In this document: one piece after another, positions 10,514-19,920 of the stretch
Layout of the letters: the number at the start of each line of letters is the position of its first letter
Numbering within the stretch: the stretch's first letter is position 1
Source of the DNA: Consotaella salsifontis
Lineage (GTDB): Bacteria; Pseudomonadota; Alphaproteobacteria; Rhizobiales; Rhizobiaceae
Reading direction: 5' to 3'
NCBI RefSeq assembly: GCF_900167365.1
Contig: NZ_FUXL01000009.1
Location: 1 to 64,000, forward strand
Length of the DNA: 64,000 nucleotides
The notes under the pieces: model-generated
Database searches by the model: none
Told to the model about the DNA's origin: nothing
Seen by the model: only the letters and a program-made list of their open reading frames with translations
Translations under genes and position numbers: made by a program

Positions 10514-12283
10514 ATGTTCAAATCCGCATTTGGAATTCTCCAGCAGATCGGCAAGGCGGTGATGCTGCCGGTCGCCGTGCTGCCCGTCGCGGGCCTTTTG
10601 CTCGGCATCGGCGCCTCCAACTTCTCCTGGATGCCCTCCATCGTCTCGGCGGTGATGGCGAAGGGCGGCGGCGCCGTGTTCGACAACCTGCCTTTGATTT
10701 TCGCCGTGGGCGTGGCGTTGGGCCTTGCCAAGAATGACGGCGTGGCCGCGGTGGCGGCGGTCGTCGGCTTCGTGGTGATGCTCGCAACCATGGGCGTCTT
10801 CGCCCCGGTTCTCGGCGCCGAGCCGGTCAACGTCCTCGGCATGCCCTCGATGCAGACCGGCGTCTTCGGCGGCATCATCGTCGGCATTCTCGCCGCCGTG
10901 ATGTTCAACCGCTACTATCGCATCCAGCTTCCGTCCTATCTCGGCTTCTTCGCCGGCAAGCGCTTCGTGCCCATCGTCACCGGCCTTGCCGCCATCGTTC
11001 TGGGCGGGGTCATGTCGCTGATCTGGCCGACGGTGCAGGGCGGCATCGACGTCTTCTCACACTGGGCGGCGGAGAATGATCCGCGCACGGCGGCCAGCAT
11101 CTACGCCTTCGTCGAGCGCCTGCTCGTGCCCTTCGGCCTCCACCACATCTGGAACGTGCCGTTCTTCTTCGAGATCGGTTCCTACACCAACTCGGCCGGC
11201 GAAGTGGTCCATGGCGACATCAACCGCTTCTTCGCGGGCGATCCCACCGCCGGCATCCTGTCGGGCGCCTTCCTGTTCAAGATGTGGGGCCTGCCGGCGG
11301 CGGCCATCGCCATCTGGCGCTGTGCCAAGCCGGAAAACCGGGTGCGCGTCGGCGGCATCATGATCTCGGCGGCGCTGACCTCGTTCCTGACCGGCATCAC
11401 CGAGCCGATCGAGTTCTCATTCCTCTTCGTCGCCCCGGTGCTTTATGGCATCCATGCGGTGTTGGCCGCCTCGACCCAGTTCATCGCCAACACGCTCGAC
11501 ATCCACATGGGCTTCACCTTCTCCCAGGGTGGCATCGACTTCCTGATCTTCAACGTTCTCGGCACCAACGCCCATAACTGGTGGATGACGCTGATCCTCG
11601 GCCCGATCTACGCTGCGGTCTATTATGGCGTCTTCACCTTCGCCATCCGCCGCTTCAACCTTAAGACTCCGGGGCGTGAGGACGAGACTGCGGGCACCGC
11701 GGTTGCTGGCGCCGCCGCCGGCGCTGGGGATCGCTTCGCCGTCGCCCGCCAGCTGGTCGACGCCTTCGGTGGGGCCGGCAACATCACCAACCTCGATGCC
11801 TGCATCACCCGGCTTCGTGTCGGTGTCGCAGAGATCGGCAAGGTTAATCAGGCCACCTTCAAGGAAATGGGCGCCGCCGGCGTCATGGTGGTCGGCCAGG
11901 GGCTGCAGGTGATCTTCGGCACCCAGTCGGAGAACATGAAGACCGACATGGAGGAGTATCTGCGCACCGCCCATGGCGGGGTGGCAGAGGGTCCTGTGCC
12001 CACGCCGGGCGCGGCCAACCGTAACGTCGCGGGTGCTCCCACCGCCGTTTCGATCGAAAAGGCCCAGGCCCTGATCGAGGCGCTGGGCGGCCGGGACAAC
12101 TTCATCTCCTACGAGGCGGTGGCCGGCAGCCGCATCCGCATCGAGGTGGCCGACGCGAAGAAGTTCAATCAGGCCAAGGCGAAGGTCGCGGGGGTCCGCG
12201 CCATCGCCACGCTCGGCAATGGCAGCTACCAGCTGATCATCGGCGACGACGCACCTCAGGTCGCCGAGGCCCTGGCGGCGTGA
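10514..12283 (+). CDS. ptsG: PtsG-like glucose PTS permease, IIC-IIB with extra IIB-like domain
   Basis: 589 aa. Residues 1-390 form the IIC membrane channel and closely follow E. coli PtsG motifs: [36 protein letters not shown] and [19 protein letters not shown]. Residues about 405-488 are a IIB domain with phospho-Cys430 in [12 protein letters not shown]. An Ala/Gly/Pro linker then leads to a second IIB-like fold at about 511-589 where the aligned position is Val536, so it cannot be phosphorylated in the normal way. It receives phosphate from the fusion protein encoded upstream. Glucose is the most likely substrate; N-acetylglucosamine is possible. Confidence 0.9.
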   Translation: MFKSAFGILQQIGKAVMLPVAVLPVAGLLLGIGASNFSWMPSIVSAVMAKGGGAVFDNLPLIFAVGVALGLAKNDGVAAVAAVVGFVVMLATMGVFAPVLGAEPVNVLGMPSMQTGVFGGIIVGILAAVMFNRYYRIQLPSYLGFFAGKRFVPIVTGLAAIVLGGVMSLIWPTVQGGIDVFSHWAAENDPRTAASIYAFVERLLVPFGLHHIWNVPFFFEIGSYTNSAGEVVHGDINRFFAGDPTAGILSGAFLFKMWGLPAAAIAIWRCAKPENRVRVGGIMISAALTSFLTGITEPIEFSFLFVAPVLYGIHAVLAASTQFIANTLDIHMGFTFSQGGIDFLIFNVLGTNAHNWWMTLILGPIYAAVYYGVFTFAIRRFNLKTPGREDETAGTAVAGAAAGAGDRFAVARQLVDAFGGAGNITNLDACITRLRVGVAEIGKVNQATFKEMGAAGVMVVGQGLQVIFGTQSENMKTDMEEYLRTAHGGVAEGPVPTPGAANRNVAGAPTAVSIEKAQALIEALGGRDNFISYEAVAGSRIRIEVADAKKFNQAKAKVAGVRAIATLGNGSYQLIIGDDAPQVAEALAA

Positions 12284-12297
12284 TCCTTCTAGAAACA

Positions 12298-12374
12298 GCG
12301 GGGTCGCGAAAGGCGGCCCCGCCCCTTACCCAGATGAATTTATGGCAGGGCGGGTCGCAAGCGGCGGCCTGCCC
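12298..12374. terminator. Two hairpins between convergent genes
   Basis: Stem GCGGGG (12298-12303)/CCCCGC (12317-12322), then GGCAGG (12344-12349)/CCTGCC (12368-12373). Neither is followed by a clear T tract. They lie between the end of the PTS permease gene and the end of the convergent oxidoreductase gene, so a bidirectional terminator role is plausible. Confidence 0.5.
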
Positions 12375-12378
12375 CGTC

Positions 12379-13458
12379 CTATTTCCAGGCCGCTCGCTCA
12401 GCCACGGTCAGCTCCGGCACGATGCGGCGGCCCTCATCCTGGCTGCGAAGCGCCGCCTCGATCAGCGCCATCACGGCAGAGGCCTGCTCGGGCGGCACGG
12501 GGTTCGACGCCTCGCCGCGCAGAGCCTTCAACAAGGCGGCATAGTAGCCGCGCTGATCGCCCGGCGTCGTCTTGACGCGGCGCGCCTCGCCGGTCTCTCC
12601 GACGTGCAGCCAGGCATCGTCGGAGTCCTCGCCCCAACCCTTCGTTCCCGGCATCATCCCGCTCTTGAGCTGGTCTTCCTGAATATCCGGCTCGGCCTTG
12701 ACGAGGCTCGCCCTGTCGCCGTGGATGGCGAAGCGGCGCCCGCCGCCGGCCACCAGCACGCTCGCCTGGAGCACGGCCAGCCGCGCGCCGTAGCGCAGCG
12801 TCAGGCGAAAGAAGTCGTCGCTCCTGGCGCCCGGCCGTTGCGCCAGCACCGTCGCCTCCAGATCGTCGGGAAGCCCGAACAAGGTCAGCGCCTGGTCGAT
12901 AAGATGCGGCCCGAGGTCATAGAGCAGGCCGGAGCCTGGCCGCCCATCCTCACGCCAGCGGTCGCGCACAGCAGGGCGATAGCGCTCGATTCGCGACTCG
13001 TAGAGCGCGACATGGCCGAGGCTGCCGGATTCCATCGCGGCCTTGACGGTGAGGAAGTCGCTGTCCCAGCGCCGGTTCTGGAAGACGGAGAGCAGGCCAT
13101 CGCTCGCCGTGGCGAGCTCGACCAGATGGCGGGCCTCGGCGAGCGTCACCGTGAACGGCTTGTCGACGACGACATGCTTGCCGGCGGCGAGCGCCGCCTC
13201 GGCGAGCGGGGCATGCGTCTCGTTGGGCGTGGCGATGACCACGAGGTCGACGTCAGGATGCGTCACCGCCTCGCCCGCCTCGGCGACCACGCGCACCTCG
13301 GGCAGGCTGACCTTCACCGCCTCCGGCCGACCGGACGCGACCACGCGGATCTCATAGCCCTCGCTGCCCATCAAGAGCGGCATGTGGAACGTCTTTCCGA
13401 CATAGCCGAAGCCGATGAGGCCGACCCGCGCGGGGCGGTTGGAAGACAGTGTTTTCAT
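12379..13458 (-). CDS. Gfo/Idh/MocA-family NAD(P)-dependent oxidoreductase
   Basis: 359 aa, standard length. Rossmann motif VGLIGFGYVGKTFHMPLL at residues about 12-30, then the family signature AALAAGKHVVVDKPFTVTLAEA with the conserved EKP-type lysine (here DKP), and DLGPHLIDQALTLFG in the C-terminal sugar-binding domain (His as likely proton donor). It resembles the YdgJ-like subgroup. Substrate is probably a sugar or inositol derivative. It is divergent from the trehalose phosphatase gene and convergent with the PTS permease. Confidence 0.88.
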   Translation of the reverse strand: MKTLSSNRPARVGLIGFGYVGKTFHMPLLMGSEGYEIRVVASGRPEAVKVSLPEVRVVAEAGEAVTHPDVDLVVIATPNETHAPLAEAALAAGKHVVVDKPFTVTLAEARHLVELATASDGLLSVFQNRRWDSDFLTVKAAMESGSLGHVALYESRIERYRPAVRDRWREDGRPGSGLLYDLGPHLIDQALTLFGLPDDLEATVLAQRPGARSDDFFRLTLRYGARLAVLQASVLVAGGGRRFAIHGDRASLVKAEPDIQEDQLKSGMMPGTKGWGEDSDDAWLHVGETGEARRVKTTPGDQRGYYAALLKALRGEASNPVPPEQASAVMALIEAALRSQDEGRRIVPELTVAERAAWK

Positions 13459-13522
13459 GGCCGTTTCGAGCCTTCCCTGAACGGTGGACGGACCAAGCCT
13501 TCGCCCACGATCTTTCCCTCAA

Positions 13523-14287
13523 ATGCGGTTTTCTGCCATGTTTTTTAATCCGGTGCGAACCTCCGGTCAGCCTCCTGTGATCGACCCTTCGGGCGATGCC
13601 CTGTTTCTCGATTTCGACGGCACCCTCATCGAAATGGCCGACCATCCCGATCTCGTCACTGTCGAGAGCGAGCTCATCGCCCATCTCGGCGAACTGCAAC
13701 GCGCCTGCTCGGGCGCGTTGGCGCTGGTGAGCGGCCGGCGCATCGTCGATCTCGACCGCTTCCTCGCGCCGCTGCGCTTTTCGGCGGCGGGTGTGCATGG
13801 GCTGGAGCAGCGGCTCGAGCCGGAGGGCGCCAGCGAGCCGATCTGCGGGCCCGAGATGCTGGACGAGGCGCGGGAGAGCATCCGCGCCGCCATCGCCGCC
13901 GTGCCCGGCCTCAATTTCGAGGACAAGGGCACCGCGCTGGTTCTGCACTACCGCACCGCGCCGGAGCTCGACGAAACCGCCAAGCGGATCATGCGCGATG
14001 CCATCGCAGGGCGCGACGATCTGGTGGTGATGGACGGCAAGCGAGTCATTGAGGTTCACCCCGCCGGTATGGACAAGGGCCGCGCCGTTGCCGCCCTGAT
14101 GCAGCGCCCGCCGTTTGCCGGGCGGCGTCCGGTCTTCATCGGCGACGACCTGACCGACGAGCACGCCCTGGCTTTCGTGCGCGAACAGGGCGGAGTTTCG
14201 ATCAAGGTCGGCATAGCGCAAACCTGCGCCGAATTCCGCCTTGAGGATGTCGCCGCCGTTCGCCGCTGGCTGGGCCTCAGAACCTAA
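13523..14287 (+). CDS. otsB: Trehalose-6-phosphate phosphatase
   Basis: About 254 aa. HAD-family phosphatase: DALFLDFDGTLIEMADHP holds the nucleophile Asp and acid/base Asp, LALVSGRRIVDLDRF is motif 2, GMDKGRAVAALM supplies the lysine, and FIGDDLTDEHAF-like sequence (FIGDDLTDEHALAFV) is motif 4. It removes phosphate from trehalose 6-phosphate to give trehalose. ATG at 13523 is chosen; the in-frame GTG at 13484 would extend into the promoter shared with the oxidoreductase, and an ATG at 13538 is also possible. No otsA synthase gene is in the window. Confidence 0.87.
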   Translation: MRFSAMFFNPVRTSGQPPVIDPSGDALFLDFDGTLIEMADHPDLVTVESELIAHLGELQRACSGALALVSGRRIVDLDRFLAPLRFSAAGVHGLEQRLEPEGASEPICGPEMLDEARESIRAAIAAVPGLNFEDKGTALVLHYRTAPELDETAKRIMRDAIAGRDDLVVMDGKRVIEVHPAGMDKGRAVAALMQRPPFAGRRPVFIGDDLTDEHALAFVREQGGVSIKVGIAQTCAEFRLEDVAAVRRWLGLRT

Positions 14288-14292
14288 ACCGT

Positions 14293-15279
14293 TCAGACGG
14301 CGATCGGCTCGCGCACGAGATCGACGCCGAAGCGCTCTTTCACCGCCGCCTGAACGGTCGAGGCGAGGCGGTCGAGGTCGCTATAGGTGGCCTTGCCATG
14401 GTTCACGAGGATCAGGGCATGGCCCTCGTGGACACCCGCCTCCCCTTGCCGCATCCCTTTGAGGCCGCAAGCCTCGATCAGCCAGGCGGCCGACAGCTTC
14501 ACCCGGCCGTCGGCCTGCGGGTACCTCGGCCCCCCGGCGATCCCCTCCGCGACCTCCGCGGCGACGATGGGGTTGTGAAAGAACGAGCCGGCATTGCCGA
14601 GCACCCGCCAGTCGGGCAGCTTGCCACGGCGCAGTTCGAGCACTCGCTCCATGACGGTCAAAACATCGGTGTCAGCCGGCAGACTGTCGAGGCCCTTGTA
14701 GCCGAGGATAGGCTGCCACGGCTCGGGCAGGACCAGCGTGACGTCGAGAATCACGTAGCGGCCGGGGACTTCCTTGAAGGCGCTGTGGCGATAGGCGAAC
14801 CGGCAGTCCTCAGGCCCGAAGGAGCAAACCGTCCGCTCCAGGCAGTCATAGGCCGTGAGGCATTGAAATCGGTCTTTCAGCTCGACGCCATAGGCGCCGA
14901 TGTTTTGGACCGGCGCGGCGCCAACCGTACCGGGAATGCCGGCAAGGTTTTCGAGGCCGCCGAACCCCTGCCGCACCGCCCATTCGACGAAGTCCGGCCA
15001 GTCCTCGCCGGCCTCGGCCTTTACCAGAACGCCGCCATCCTGCCGCCCGATGACGTGCCGCCCCTTGATGGCCATCAGGGCCACGACGCCCTCGATCCGC
15101 TCGCGCAGCAGAACGTTGCTGCCCCCGCCGATGACATGGAGCGGCAGGCGCTCCGATGCGGCGAATTCGACGATCGCCTCGATATCCTCGGTGCCTGCGA
15201 CGACGGCGCCGTATTGAGCGCGCGAGCCAAGGCCAAAGGTGTTGTGGTCCGTCAGGTCGAAGTTCGAAATCACGTCCAT
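14293..15279 (-). CDS. murB: UDP-N-acetylenolpyruvoylglucosamine reductase, type I
   Basis: FAD/NADPH-dependent enzyme of peptidoglycan precursor synthesis, about 328 aa. FAD-binding motifs: LHVIGGGSNVLL and NLAGIPGTVGAAPVQNIGAYGVEL; CRFAYRHSAFK is the tyrosine-containing loop of type I (E. coli-like) MurB; NAGSFFHNP carries the catalytic serine; KLSAAWLIEACGLKG near the end. Alphaproteobacteria usually carry a type II MurB in the dcw cluster, so this may be a second or replacement copy. Start at 15279 is used because GGGAG lies 10 nt upstream and longer starts run into trmB. Confidence 0.88.
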   Translation of the reverse strand: MDVISNFDLTDHNTFGLGSRAQYGAVVAGTEDIEAIVEFAASERLPLHVIGGGSNVLLRERIEGVVALMAIKGRHVIGRQDGGVLVKAEAGEDWPDFVEWAVRQGFGGLENLAGIPGTVGAAPVQNIGAYGVELKDRFQCLTAYDCLERTVCSFGPEDCRFAYRHSAFKEVPGRYVILDVTLVLPEPWQPILGYKGLDSLPADTDVLTVMERVLELRRGKLPDWRVLGNAGSFFHNPIVAAEVAEGIAGGPRYPQADGRVKLSAAWLIEACGLKGMRQGEAGVHEGHALILVNHGKATYSDLDRLASTVQAAVKERFGVDLVREPIAV

Positions 15280-15322
15280 GCCGCGCCCCATCTCCCGGTG
15301 CTCTCGCGCCGTAAAGGCTATT

Positions 15323-16063
15323 CTACGCCATGCGCTCAAAGGTCAGATAGGCCGGGCGCCGCCCCTCCCGGATGGCCTTGGCCTCGTAGCGCGTTCCCTG
15401 CCAGTGCGGAAACGGCTGGTGCCAATCCTGCGCCCGTCGCGCCGTCCAGGCGAAGGCAGGGTGGGCGGCCGTCTTGAGCAGCGTCCAGTCGACGTAGCTC
15501 TCGATGTCGGAGGCGAAGCGAAAGAGGCCGCCGGGCTTCAGGACGCGCGCCATGCGATCGAGGTTTGTTTCGCTGACGAATCTGCGCTTCCAGTGGCGCC
15601 GCTTTGGCCAGGGATCGGGATAGAGCAGGTCGATCTCGCTGACGCTTGCCGCTGGAAGGCGGTCGAGAAGCTGCGTCGCGTCGTCCTGGAAAAGGCGGAG
15701 GTTGGCGAGCGGCGTCTTGTCCAGCGCCGCCAGCATCTTCGCCATGCCGTTGACGAAGGGTTCGGCGCCGATGAAGCCCGATCCGGTCTCGCGCGCGGCA
15801 TCGGCGAAAAGATGCTCGCCACCGCCGAATCCGATCTCCAGGCGAAGCTCGGTGACCGGCGCGGCAAAGAGCCGGTCGGTGCTGACCTCCTCGCCCTGAG
15901 GCGGAAGATCGAGACGGTAGCGCGGCAGAAGGTCTTCGAGAAGCGCGGCCTGGTGCGGCCGCAGCTTCGGCCCCTTCAGGCGCCCGAAGAACGCTTCGCG
16001 CGCCCGCGTGGGGTAGTCGGGCCGGCGCGGCTCGCCAGCCCCTGTCTCGTCCTCGGAACTCAA
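15323..16063 (-). CDS. trmB: tRNA (guanine-N7-)-methyltransferase
   Basis: SAM-dependent enzyme forming m7G46 in tRNA, about 246 aa. The SAM-binding motif is [11 protein letters not shown], followed by the family signature [18 protein letters not shown] and a C-terminal [21 protein letters not shown]. Directly downstream of metK: the likely start is a TTG whose TTGA overlaps the metK stop (16060-16063); an ATG at 16111 would overlap metK by 52 bp. The metK-trmB order is conserved in this group. Confidence 0.92.
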   Translation of the reverse strand: MSSEDETGAGEPRRPDYPTRAREAFFGRLKGPKLRPHQAALLEDLLPRYRLDLPPQGEEVSTDRLFAAPVTELRLEIGFGGGEHLFADAARETGSGFIGAEPFVNGMAKMLAALDKTPLANLRLFQDDATQLLDRLPAASVSEIDLLYPDPWPKRRHWKRRFVSETNLDRMARVLKPGGLFRFASDIESYVDWTLLKTAAHPAFAWTARRAQDWHQPFPHWQGTRYEAKAIREGRRPAYLTFERMA

Positions 16064-17268
16064 GCGGAGAGCGCCGCCTTCAGGTCGCGGATCAGGTCTG
16101 TCCGCTCCCACGAGAAGGAACCGTCGCGCCCGCTCCGGCGACCGAAATGGCCGTATGCGCTGGTCTTGGCATAGATCGGCTTGGTGAGCTGCAGATGCTC
16201 GCGAATGCCGCGCGGGCTGAGGTCCATCACCTCCCGCAGCGCCTTTTCAAGCTTCTCCTCCGGCACGGCCCCCGTGCCGTGGAGATCGACATAGATCGAC
16301 AGAGGTTCGGCGACGCCGATGGCATAGGAGAGCTGGATGGTGCAGCGCTCGGCGAGCTTGGCGGCGACAACGTTCTTGGCGAGATAGCGCGCGGCATAGG
16401 CGGCCGAGCGGTCGACCTTGGTCGGGTCCTTGCCGGAGAAGGCGCCGCCGCCATGCGGCGCCGCGCCGCCATAAGTGTCGACGATGATCTTGCGGCCGGT
16501 GAGGCCGGCATCGCCGTCCGGGCCGCCGATGACGAACTTGCCCGTGGGATTGACATGCCACTTGCAGTCTTCCGCGATCCGAAGTTCGCCGAAGACCTCG
16601 CGCACATAGGGCTCGACGATGCGGCGCACGTCTTCCGAGGTCAGGTCGGGGTCGAGATGCTGGGTGGAAAGAACGAGGGAGACCACTTCGGCCGGCTGGC
16701 CGTTCTCGTAACGGATCGTCACTTGGCTCTTGGCATCCGGCCCGAGCTTGACCGCCTCGCCCTCGCCATCCTTGCGCGCCTTGGCCAGCCGCTCCAGGAT
16801 CTTGTGGGCGTAGTAGATCGGCGCGGGCATGAGCTCGGGCGTCTCGCGGCAGGCGTAGCCGAACATGATGCCCTGATCGCCAGCGCCCTCATCCTTGTTG
16901 CCCGAGGCGTCGACACCCAGAGCGATGTCGGCGGACTGGGCATGGAGAAGAACGTCGATCTTCGCCGTCTTCCAGCTGAAGCCGTTCTGTTCGTATCCGA
17001 TCGACTTGACGGCGCGCCGGGCGACCGCCTTGACCTTCGAGCGAATCTTCTTCTCGTCGATTGAGCAGCGCACCTCGCCCGCTATGACGATGCGATTCGT
17101 CGTGGCCAGGGTTTCACAGGCGACGCGGACGAGAGCCGGGTCCATGCCGGTCTTCTTGGCCTCACGATAAAACAGATCGACCACTTCGTCCGAAATGCGG
17201 TCGCAAACCTTGTCCGGATGACCTTCTGAAACGCTTTCGCTGGTGAAGAGATACTCGCTGCGCGCCAT
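16060..17268 (-). CDS. metK: S-adenosylmethionine synthetase
   Basis: Makes SAM from methionine and ATP, cytosolic. 402 aa with the methionine/ATP-binding N-terminus [19 protein letters not shown], the hexapeptide-type loop [12 protein letters not shown] and the P-loop-like [23 protein letters not shown] at 17268 gives the family start [16 protein letters not shown]; in-frame codons upstream are not conserved. GAGAG lies 6-7 nt upstream. A 245-bp leader with inverted repeats precedes it. Confidence 0.97.
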   Translation of the reverse strand: MARSEYLFTSESVSEGHPDKVCDRISDEVVDLFYREAKKTGMDPALVRVACETLATTNRIVIAGEVRCSIDEKKIRSKVKAVARRAVKSIGYEQNGFSWKTAKIDVLLHAQSADIALGVDASGNKDEGAGDQGIMFGYACRETPELMPAPIYYAHKILERLAKARKDGEGEAVKLGPDAKSQVTIRYENGQPAEVVSLVLSTQHLDPDLTSEDVRRIVEPYVREVFGELRIAEDCKWHVNPTGKFVIGGPDGDAGLTGRKIIVDTYGGAAPHGGGAFSGKDPTKVDRSAAYAARYLAKNVVAAKLAERCTIQLSYAIGVAEPLSIYVDLHGTGAVPEEKLEKALREVMDLSPRGIREHLQLTKPIYAKTSAYGHFGRRSGRDGSFSWERTDLIRDLKAALSA

Positions 17269-17388
17269 CGTTACTCTCTTTCTGAACGCCACATGGACCG
17301 GCCTCATCCGCCGCCGCGATCGAGCCGCGACCACGCAAAAATCATCGGATGATGTGTTGGAAAACCGTCACCAAGGCCCAATCCGACC

Positions 17389-17450
17389 CGCCCGCACGAA
17401 GGACTCTCGTGCTGGCGCGGGCTTGACAGACCGACAACGCCTTCGTCAAG
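17389..17450 (-). promoter_or_regulatory. Structured region in the metK leader
   Basis: Two inverted repeats lie in the untranslated DNA before metK: GCCCGCACGA (17390-17399) pairing in parts with TCGTGC (17407-17412) and GCGGGC (17417-17422), and CTTGAC/GTCAAG arms spanning 17422-17450. On the minus strand TTGACG at 17449-17444 may be a -35 box. The position suggests control of metK, but the sequence does not match a SAM riboswitch class that I can recognise. Confidence 0.35.
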
Positions 17451-17463
17451 AGACAATAGGACA

Positions 17464-17484
17464 CAAAAGCCCTAAAACAGGGCT
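17464..17484 (-). terminator. Rho-independent terminator after the XRE regulator gene
   Basis: Read on the minus strand: AGCCCT, loop GTTTT, AGGGCT, then TTTT. It lies 30 bp past the stop of the XRE gene and upstream of metK, so metK probably has its own promoter. Confidence 0.8.
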
Positions 17485-17513
17485 AATATCGGCGAAATCG
17501 TGGAGATAACGAC

Positions 17514-17945
17514 TTAGGAGCGGTCTGCCTCGGCCATCTCTGCAAGGGAGCGGACGAGGTCGATGATGCGCCGGCGAACCTTCGGATCGTTGATCCTGAC
17601 GAAAGCGCGGTTCAGCTGGAGGCCCTCGGAGCTCGACAGGAAATCGACGACATAGTCGGAGCCGGACGTTTCTTCCATGCCGCTGCCGTCGGAAGAGCTT
17701 TCGCTCCCGCCAGGAACATCTTCGAAGAAGAATGCTACCGGAACAGAAAGAACTTCGGAAATACGCTGAAGACGGCTGGCCCCTATTCTGTTCGAGCCCT
17801 TCTCGTACTTCTGCACCTGTTGGAACGTTATACCGAGGCTTTCTCCGAGCTTCTCCTGGCTCATTCCCAGCATGGTACGGCGCAAGCGCACCCGAGATCC
17901 GACATGCACGTCGATCGGATTGGGCTTCTTCTTATTCTCCGCCAT
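17514..17945 (-). CDS. XRE-family HTH regulator between lnt and metK
   Basis: 143 aa. Residues about 15-70 are an HTH_3 domain (VGSRVRLRRTMLGMSQEKLG and GITFQQVQKYEKGSNRIGAS). The middle is Ser/Gly/Glu-rich and probably flexible; the C-terminal part (NRAFVRINDPKVRRRIIDLV) is helical. Small regulators of this form sit between lnt and metK in many Hyphomicrobiales. The regulatory target is not visible here; metK, immediately downstream, is a candidate. A terminator at 17464-17484 separates the two genes. Confidence 0.9.
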   Translation of the reverse strand: MAENKKKPNPIDVHVGSRVRLRRTMLGMSQEKLGESLGITFQQVQKYEKGSNRIGASRLQRISEVLSVPVAFFFEDVPGGSESSSDGSGMEETSGSDYVVDFLSSSEGLQLNRAFVRINDPKVRRRIIDLVRSLAEMAEADRS

Positions 17946-18080
17946 AGTCTTTCACGCGACCCAAAAAAGATCCCGCCGGGTGTGTCAGGGCGCGCCGCAC
18001 CGCTCCACTGACGCCCGGAGAAGGATATCAACACAACAACAATGGGACCGTGCGTAGGCGCTGCATACGGTTGAAGTCAA

Positions 18081-19775
18081 TCAGTTGCTCTTACCCATCG
18101 TCAATGCCGTTGCAATTGCAACCGCACATGTGGCAACAAACGCACACCAGAAGGCCAAATCGATATAGCGCGCATAAAATGGCGCTGTGAGCACATCGGG
18201 AAGCGGCGCTTCGACGTTACCGGTAGAGCCCAGCGCGAGCGAATCGATCGTCCTGCCATAGGCGTCGTTGACGACGGAGATGCCGGTGTTGGCGCTCCGC
18301 ACCAGGGGAAGGCCAAGGGCCACCGCCGCCAGTTCCGCCTGCCGCAGATGCTGATAGGGACCGGGCGTCCTCCCGTACCAGGCGTCGTTGGTGACGTTGA
18401 GGATGAAAGAAGGACGATTCTTGCCGGCGACGATGGCCGCGTATTCGCTCGGGAAGATGATCTCGTAGCAGACGAGAGGCAGGAAGCCGGCCGTTCCCGC
18501 AAAGGGAACAGAGCCGTGCGAGGCTCCGAGCGTGAATCCTCCCGGCATCTCGACGATCTGGTGAAGGCCGAATCGCGACAGGAGCGAGCCGAGCGGCAGA
18601 TATTCGCCGAAGGGAACGAGATGAACCTTGTCCCTCGCCTCGACGATCGCCCCCTCGTCATCGATGAGATAGACGGAGTTGTAGGCAAGGCTGTTGTCGT
18701 CGCCCTCGAGGCGCGTGGCGCCCGCGGCCAGGCTTTCCCCCGGCTGGAGCATCTGCCCGAGATCGGCGATCGCTTCGGGATGGTGGGTGAGGATGAAGGG
18801 AAAAGCCGATTCGGGCCAGACGATCAGCCTGGAGCGCGGCGCATCGCGGCCTGGCGTTCCCATCTTCGACTTGCCCTGCAGCGTCACGCCGACGAGACGG
18901 CGCCAGATGCGATCCGCCTCGGCCTCGTCCCACTTGTCGCTCTGTTCGATGCCGGGCTGGACGACGAGAAGCGAGACGTCCGCCACCGTGCCTTCCTGGC
19001 TGTTCCACAGCCGCCAGGCGCCGAAGCCGAGATGCGCGACGACCAGCAGTGCGACCAGCGCCAGAGCCGCCGCGCGGCTCCTGCCGGCCGGGTCGGCGAG
19101 AAGAGCGGGCGCGGCGAAGACAAGAAGGGCACCCAGCGTCAAGCCATGCAGGCCAACGACGCTGACAGACTGCATCATCAACGGGATGGGCGCGGCCATG
19201 ACGCCGATCTCGTTCCATGGAAAGCCGGTGAAGAGAACGCCGCGCGCGTATTCGGCAAGGGCGAAGGCCGCCGCGAAGGCAAAGAGCCGCCCCGCGCCCT
19301 CGCTCCAGAACAGGCGGGCCAGGACGGCGGCGAAGCCGAAGTAGAACGCCAGGATCGCCGGCAGGCCCAGGACGGCGAAGGGAATAGCCCACCAGAACTC
19401 GCCGACGTCGACCATCATCGCCGCGCCAAGCCACCAAAGTCCGGCGACGAAGTATCCGAAGCCGAACTGCCAGCCCACAACGAAGGCCGGCGCGGCGCGG
19501 CCGAGGAGGCCAGCGCCCGGCGCGCCGGCCACGCCGCCGATCAGCCAGAGAAGGATGGGAAAGGAGACGAAGGCGAAGACGGGAAGGTTGAAGGGCGGAA
19601 GGGCGAGCGTCGCGATGGCGCCAGCCAGGATAGCCAGCAGGGCGCGGCGCCAGCCTTCCAGAAGCATGACGCCACCGGCTAGGCGGGCCAGAAAGGGCGG
19701 TCGACGCACCAGGGATGACGCCGCCGCGCCCGAATATCCCGCTGCCCGCCCATCACCGAAAGGCCATTCGTTCAA
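18081..19775 (-). CDS. lnt: Apolipoprotein N-acyltransferase
   Basis: Inner-membrane enzyme that adds the third acyl chain to lipoproteins. About 564 aa: roughly six to seven hydrophobic helices over the N-terminal 230 residues, then a nitrilase-like domain with the Glu-Lys-Cys triad visible as WPESAFPF, ARDKVHLVPFGEYLP and LVCYEIIFPSEY, and a final membrane helix (FWCAFVATCAVAIATAL). The TTG at 19775 is preferred since GGAGAGG lies 4 nt upstream; an ATG at 19677 is the next option. In related genomes corC usually lies next to it; here an OYE/HxlR pair intervenes. Confidence 0.93.
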   Translation of the reverse strand: MNEWPFGDGRAAGYSGAAASSLVRRPPFLARLAGGVMLLEGWRRALLAILAGAIATLALPPFNLPVFAFVSFPILLWLIGGVAGAPGAGLLGRAAPAFVVGWQFGFGYFVAGLWWLGAAMMVDVGEFWWAIPFAVLGLPAILAFYFGFAAVLARLFWSEGAGRLFAFAAAFALAEYARGVLFTGFPWNEIGVMAAPIPLMMQSVSVVGLHGLTLGALLVFAAPALLADPAGRSRAAALALVALLVVAHLGFGAWRLWNSQEGTVADVSLLVVQPGIEQSDKWDEAEADRIWRRLVGVTLQGKSKMGTPGRDAPRSRLIVWPESAFPFILTHHPEAIADLGQMLQPGESLAAGATRLEGDDNSLAYNSVYLIDDEGAIVEARDKVHLVPFGEYLPLGSLLSRFGLHQIVEMPGGFTLGASHGSVPFAGTAGFLPLVCYEIIFPSEYAAIVAGKNRPSFILNVTNDAWYGRTPGPYQHLRQAELAAVALGLPLVRSANTGISVVNDAYGRTIDSLALGSTGNVEAPLPDVLTAPFYARYIDLAFWCAFVATCAVAIATALTMGKSN

Positions 19776-19920
19776 CGCGCCTCTCCCTGCTCCGTGCCGA
19801 TGGCGAGCTCCGCCGCGCTCGCCTTTCCGCTCCAGCCGATAGGGCAAGGAGGGCACGGGGGCAATCCGTGGCGGACGGAAGAAGCGGCGCCGCCGCGCGA
19901 ATGTCAGCGGCGCCAGGCCG

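Noticed and set aside
12280-13548. 422-codon plus-strand frame
   Set aside because: Antisense shadow of the Gfo/Idh/MocA oxidoreductase, which has its Rossmann and lysine motifs on the minus strand.
17269-17513. SAM-II or other known SAM riboswitch before metK
   Set aside because: Inverted repeats are present, but none of the conserved core bases of the SAM riboswitch classes that I know could be placed.
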